Shown in pieces: positions 60,650 to 64,000 of a stretch of DNA of 64,000 nt. The position numbers and the translations under genes were made by a program. Within the stretch, counting starts at the first letter, position 1. Each line of letters opens with the position of its first letter. Source of the stretch: VAZQ01 sp035693615 (GTDB lineage Bacteria > Pseudomonadota > Alphaproteobacteria > Rhizobiales > Xanthobacteraceae); contig DASSGH010000159.1 of NCBI GenBank assembly GCA_035693615.1, positions 31,412 through 95,411 of the forward strand. The letters are read 5' to 3'. The notes beneath the pieces were generated by a model. That model was not told the origin of the DNA, did no database searches, and worked only from the letters and a program-made list of their open reading frames with translations.

Positions 60650-62329
60650 TCAGTGCACTAGGGCGGTGAAGGGCCACACATAAGCCTGAAGCGACACGAG
60701 GATGCCGACCAGGACTGCCAGCGCGAGCGAGTGCAAGAACACGTAACGCAGGATATCGCCTTCATGGCCGTACCAGCGCGTCGCCGTGCTTGCCACCACG
60801 ATGCTCTGCGCGTCGATCATTTTACCCATGACCCCGCCTGAGCTGTTTGCTGCGGACATCAAGACTGGATTGAGGCCCAACTGTTCGGCCGTAATGCGTT
60901 GCAAGCTGCCGAACAGCACGTTGGATGATGTATCGGATCCGGTGAGGGCCACGCCGAGCCAGCCGAGCATGGTGCCGAACAACGGATAGAGGAAACCGGT
61001 ATTGGCGAAGGCAAGACCAAGCGTGGCGTCGATGCCGGAATAGCGGGTGATGAACCCGATCGCGAGCATGCATGCGATCGTCAACAGCGAGTAGCGCACG
61101 AGCTTGAGCGTGCTCCAATAGGTGCGCACGAGTCCTAAGGGCGAAAAGCCCATCACCAGCCCGGCAACGATCGCAGCCACGAGGATGCCCGAGCCGGTGG
61201 CGGACAACCAGTTGAACAGATAGACGGCCGCCTCAGGTGTGGGCTTGACGACAACAGGAGGGACCCGCTCGATCAAGTTATGCAGGCCCGTCACCGGAAT
61301 GCGCACGATCGAGATGCTGTCGAGCAAAGCCTTGAACTGCGGCGTGCCCCATAGGATCACAGAAATGCTGAGAATGAGCCAAGGAATCCACGCCTTGACC
61401 ACCTCGGCTCGAGCCGGCGCAACCGGGGCAGCTGCGATCGATACAGGCTCTGGCGAACCTGCGCTTGCTGACGCTTCGTCCTGTTGGCCATGCGGCGTCG
61501 TGGTCGTCCAAAGCTTTTGCGGGCGCCAATAGTTGAGGAAGGCAATCAGACAGGCCATTGACACGACGGAGGCGAGAACGTCGACAAGCCAGGGCCCGTG
61601 AAAGTTTGAAATCACAAATTGCGGGATGGCAAAGCTGACGCCGGCCACGAGCGTGGCCGGCCAAATCTCGAGCATGCCGCGCCAGCCGGCGAAGGCCCAG
61701 ATCAGCCAGAACGGCACGATCAGCGAGAAGAACGGAAGCTGCCGGCCGACCATAGCGCTGAGATCGTAGAGATCGAGGCCGGTCACCGCCGCGAGCGCGA
61801 TGATCGGCGTGCCCAGCGCACCGTAAGCGACGGGCGCGGTATTGGCGATCAGCGACAAGCCCGAGGCGGCAAGCGGTGAAAATCCCAGTCCGATCAGGAT
61901 CGCGCCGGTCACGGCCACCGGCGTTCCGAATCCTGAAGCGCCCTCGAAGAAGGCGCCGAAGCAGAAGGCAATCAGCAGCAGTTGCAGTCGACGGTCCTGG
62001 CTCACGCTCGCGATGCTGTCCTGCATCACCTTGAAATAGCCCCTCTCCAGCGTCAGCTGGTAGAGAAATATGACGTTGAGAATGATCCAGCCGATTGGCA
62101 TCAAGCCGAAAGCAGCGCCAAAGAGAGCGGTCTCTCCCGCCATGCTGACCGGCATCCCATAGACGACGATTGCGACTAGCAGTGAAGCGATCAGACCGTA
62201 GATCGCCGCCAAGTGCGCCTTGATGCGGAAGATGCCGAGCGCGCCGAGCAGGACGACGATGGGGATCGCAGCGACAAGGGTCGAGAGCCACGCGTTGCCC
62301 AGAGGATTATAGGTTTGCAACCAGACCAT
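60650..62329 (-). CDS. lldP: L-lactate permease
   Basis: A 559-residue LctP-family transporter with 12 or more helices: VWLQTYNPLGNAWLSTLVAA at the start, QLLLIAFCFGAFFEGASGFGTPVAV near 125 (family signature), LSLIANTAPVAYGALGTPI near 160, GSDTSSNVLFGSLQ near 455 and AANSSGGVMGKMIDAQSIVVA near 485. It imports L- and D-lactate and glycolate with protons. ATG 62329 follows GAGAGG; GTG 62335 is possible. It is the promoter-proximal gene of the lactate operon. Confidence 0.93.
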   Translation of the reverse strand: MVWLQTYNPLGNAWLSTLVAAIPIVVLLGALGIFRIKAHLAAIYGLIASLLVAIVVYGMPVSMAGETALFGAAFGLMPIGWIILNVIFLYQLTLERGYFKVMQDSIASVSQDRRLQLLLIAFCFGAFFEGASGFGTPVAVTGAILIGLGFSPLAASGLSLIANTAPVAYGALGTPIIALAAVTGLDLYDLSAMVGRQLPFFSLIVPFWLIWAFAGWRGMLEIWPATLVAGVSFAIPQFVISNFHGPWLVDVLASVVSMACLIAFLNYWRPQKLWTTTTPHGQQDEASASAGSPEPVSIAAAPVAPARAEVVKAWIPWLILSISVILWGTPQFKALLDSISIVRIPVTGLHNLIERVPPVVVKPTPEAAVYLFNWLSATGSGILVAAIVAGLVMGFSPLGLVRTYWSTLKLVRYSLLTIACMLAIGFITRYSGIDATLGLAFANTGFLYPLFGTMLGWLGVALTGSDTSSNVLFGSLQRITAEQLGLNPVLMSAANSSGGVMGKMIDAQSIVVASTATRWYGHEGDILRYVFLHSLALAVLVGILVSLQAYVWPFTALVH

Positions 62330-62408
62330 GGTCACCTCTCGTCAGCTCGCTGCCGAGTCAGCATCTCTCCGCAACCGCGACACGCATCGACGAGCGCTGC
62401 TAATCGCG

Positions 62409-62744
62409 TCAACGACCGCTGCCAAACGCGGTGCCCGACGCGCTGTAGTTGCCCCAGTTGACGCAATCGCCGTACCAGTTGGGGAATTCATTGGCCGGAT
62501 AGCGGGGAAGAGCGCCTTCAAATGTGCCAAAGCCGACGCTCGTTCCTGGTCCTGAACCCCAGCCCCAACCACGGCGGGCGTAATCATCATAGAACGCGCT
62601 GCAGTCCTGGACGGCTGTTGCCGCGGGAGCAACAGCAACGGCTGCTCCGGCGGCAGCAGGCTTGGTGCGCATCTCCGCTGCGTTCGCAGTCGTCGCGACA
62701 AGGGCGGCTGCGATAAAAGCGGTTGCGAGAGCGATCCTAATCAT
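62409..62744 (-). CDS. Exported Gly/Trp-rich small protein (111 aa)
   Basis: A 111-residue exported protein: signal peptide MIRIALATAFIAAALVATT with cleavage after NAA or NAAE, an Ala-rich segment AAAGAAVAVAPAATAV, then CSAFYDDYARRGWGWGSG, GTSVGFGTFEGALPRYPA and WYGDCVNWGNYSASGTAFGSG. It has two cysteines, in QDCSAF and YGDCVN. GAGGGG precedes ATG 62744. It lies 25 bases after the porin gene on the same strand and may belong to that operon. Family not recognised. Confidence 0.6.
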   Translation of the reverse strand: MIRIALATAFIAAALVATTANAAEMRTKPAAAGAAVAVAPAATAVQDCSAFYDDYARRGWGWGSGPGTSVGFGTFEGALPRYPANEFPNWYGDCVNWGNYSASGTAFGSGR

Positions 62745-62769
62745 CGTTTGCCCCTCGTTTGACAATTGC

Positions 62770-64000
62770 CTACCATTTCATCACGGTCGAGACCGCGACG
62801 ATCTGTGTCGAGTAATTCGGATTGTACGCCGCCAGGAACAGCGAGCGGTTGGCGCCCGTCAGCTCCGTTGTATCCGCTGTCGGGACGTAGGGCGTCAGGT
62901 TGTCGATGGCCCAGTTTGAGTTCTCGTTCTTCTCCCACGTGTAGCGGACCTTTACGGTGACGTCACCCTTAAATCCCATCTGCTGCACCACCATCGGATC
63001 GACGTAATATCTGCCGATCACGTTGAAGCGCTGGAGGGTATTGGTCTCTTGCGGGAACTGCCCGCCGTTGACCAGCGCCGGATCGACAAGCGTCGGCGGA
63101 GTTCCGGTCGTATTTAGACCGGCACAGTTGGTTCCGACGGCCGTCGTGCCGATGAGAAGCGGCGCAGAACAAGGCGTCGTGGTATTTGCCTCGCTGCCTC
63201 GGGAATACAGGTATTCCAGCCTGAGGTCGAAACGGCTCGGAACGACCTTCCAATCGGCAGCGGCCATGAACGTGTGGTAGCGCTGGTTAATGTCGCTGCG
63301 CCACGTGCAGGACGGTCCAATGATATTTTCGGGATTGAGCACGGTCGTGTCGGTCGGGCAGCCGTTGAGATCGCCGGTGATGAAGTTGGCCCCGCCGCTA
63401 CCGCCCGCAAGGTTGAGTCGGCGATCCTCGTAATTGTACGCGACCATCAGCTTCAGCGTGGGCTGAACCATCGCGGCGATTTCCATGCCTGCATTCCAGC
63501 TGTGATCGCTGCGCACCCCGAGCGGATTGAAGACGTCGTCGGGATAATCGTCCCACCGCAGCCCGGCGTTGGGCGAGAATGTGACGAAGCGTCCCGGCGT
63601 CCATTCCAGCATCAACTCGGCTTTTTGCCTGTTGCGGTTCGCGATATCGAACTTTCGCATGTTGGAGGCGACTTCGGAGAACATCAGCCCCGGGTCTTTT
63701 ACAAATTCCTCGGCGTTGTACTCGTCATAGCGACGCTGTGCGTAGAGGTAGCTTACTTTCGCATGAACGTACTCTATCGGGTCGAGATCGACCCATGTCT
63801 TGCCGGAGAGCTCGTTCGTGACGTTGACGTCGCGCAAATGCCGGTCATAACGCTCCCAGTAAACGCCGCCGCCGAAGCCTGCCCACCCGCTTGCCCCGGC
63901 CGGGCGCCAGGTCGCCTCGCCGCTGGCATTGTCCTTGGTGTAGGAAATGGGCAAGGAATTGCGAGCAGCGTTGGGCGCACACATGCCGGTGACCAAAAGG
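62770..64000 (-). CDS. MtrB/PioB-family outer-membrane beta-barrel (C-terminal part)
   Basis: At least 409 residues of a gene that runs beyond the right edge; the N-terminus is missing. Repeated amphipathic strands end in aromatic residues (GFGGGVYWERYDRHL, DPIEYVHAKVSYLYAQRRYDE, KLMVAYNYEDRRLNLAG, FDLRLEYLYSRGSE, GDVTVKVRYTWEKNENSNWAI) and the last residue is Trp, as in outer-membrane barrels. The segment QKAELMLEWTPGRFVTFSPNAGLRWDDYPDD and the terminal pattern TLQRFNVIGRYYVDP, WAIDNLTPY are characteristic of the MtrB/PioB decahaem-associated porins that hold a multihaem cytochrome through the outer membrane for iron or anode electron exchange. The cytochrome would be encoded off the right edge. 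Confidence 0.8.
   Translation of the reverse strand, partial: LLVTGMCAPNAARNSLPISYTKDNASGEATWRPAGASGWAGFGGGVYWERYDRHLRDVNVTNELSGKTWVDLDPIEYVHAKVSYLYAQRRYDEYNAEEFVKDPGLMFSEVASNMRKFDIANRNRQKAELMLEWTPGRFVTFSPNAGLRWDDYPDDVFNPLGVRSDHSWNAGMEIAAMVQPTLKLMVAYNYEDRRLNLAGGSGGANFITGDLNGCPTDTTVLNPENIIGPSCTWRSDINQRYHTFMAAADWKVVPSRFDLRLEYLYSRGSEANTTTPCSAPLLIGTTAVGTNCAGLNTTGTPPTLVDPALVNGGQFPQETNTLQRFNVIGRYYVDPMVVQQMGFKGDVTVKVRYTWEKNENSNWAIDNLTPYVPTADTTELTGANRSLFLAAYNPNYSTQIVAVSTVMKW

Noticed and set aside
62409..62744. A pioC (HiPIP) gene next to the PioB-like porin
   Set aside because: Only two cysteines are present; a HiPIP needs four with typical spacing.
1..64000. CRISPR arrays, insertion sequences, integrase or phage genes
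   Set aside because: No regularly spaced repeats, transposase or integrase motifs were found on reading both strands; only the decayed AAA fragment hints at past mobility.

Overview
The window is GC-rich and densely coded, and its gene families point to an alphaproteobacterium, most likely of the Hyphomicrobiales (Bradyrhizobium/Rhodopseudomonas-like). The clues are a RibBX-type ribBA next to aroC, the exodeoxyribonuclease VII small subunit / HDAC-like / dxs / tlyA neighbourhood, DUF6496, DUF1194 and DUF6455-like proteins, FixK/FNR-type operators, and rhodoquinone genes. The organism cannot be named from the sequence alone.

1-37.4 kb looks like ordinary chromosome. It opens with a small catabolic group: IlvD/Edd dehydratase (cut by the left edge), luciferase-like oxidoreductase, two-domain extradiol-type VOC protein and metallo-beta-lactamase-fold hydrolase. 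Next come DUF1499, an acyl-CoA synthetase, a sarcosine-oxidase-like FAD enzyme, an extensin-like protein, a class III aminotransferase, an L,D-transpeptidase, CorA, an SDR, pdxH, a DnaJ/CbpA-like protein, an ECF sigma/anti-sigma pair, fabI, a phosphoglycerate-mutase-like enzyme, aroC, ribBA and DUF1194. A housekeeping block follows (RNA methyltransferase, broken MATE exporter, tlyA, dxs, xseB, HDAC-like hydrolase, SDR, acyl-CoA dehydrogenase), interrupted by a complete ligD.

37.6-38.4 kb holds tRNA-Gln(TTG) followed at once by the frameshifted remnant of an AAA ATPase, a probable scar of an island boundary. A UbiB/AarF kinase-like gene comes after it.

40-54.8 kb is the most interesting part. 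It carries seven TTGAY-N4-RTCAA palindromes (FNR/FixK operators), most of them 55-100 bp upstream of a start codon. The genes so marked include rquA (rhodoquinone synthesis) in an operon with NAD-malic enzyme, a COQ10-like START protein beside the four-gene fumarate reductase frdABCD, three DUF6455-like cysteine-motif paralogues plus a 67-residue protein with the same C-x2-C-x5-C spacing, a CBS-BON protein and a membrane-anchored c-type cytochrome. Two more small c-type cytochromes lie between them. Together this reads as a low-oxygen programme for rhodoquinone-dependent fumarate respiration and malate dismutation, the logic known from helminth mitochondria.

54.7-62.3 kb is a lactate operon read leftward: lactate permease, lutA, lutB, lutC and an FAD/Fe-S D-lactate dehydrogenase, an arrangement like that of Shewanella. 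At the right edge lies the C-terminal part of an MtrB/PioB-family outer-membrane barrel, which suggests extracellular electron exchange; any multihaem partner would be outside the window.

All functional calls come from reading motifs and from memory of the families; no database search was run.
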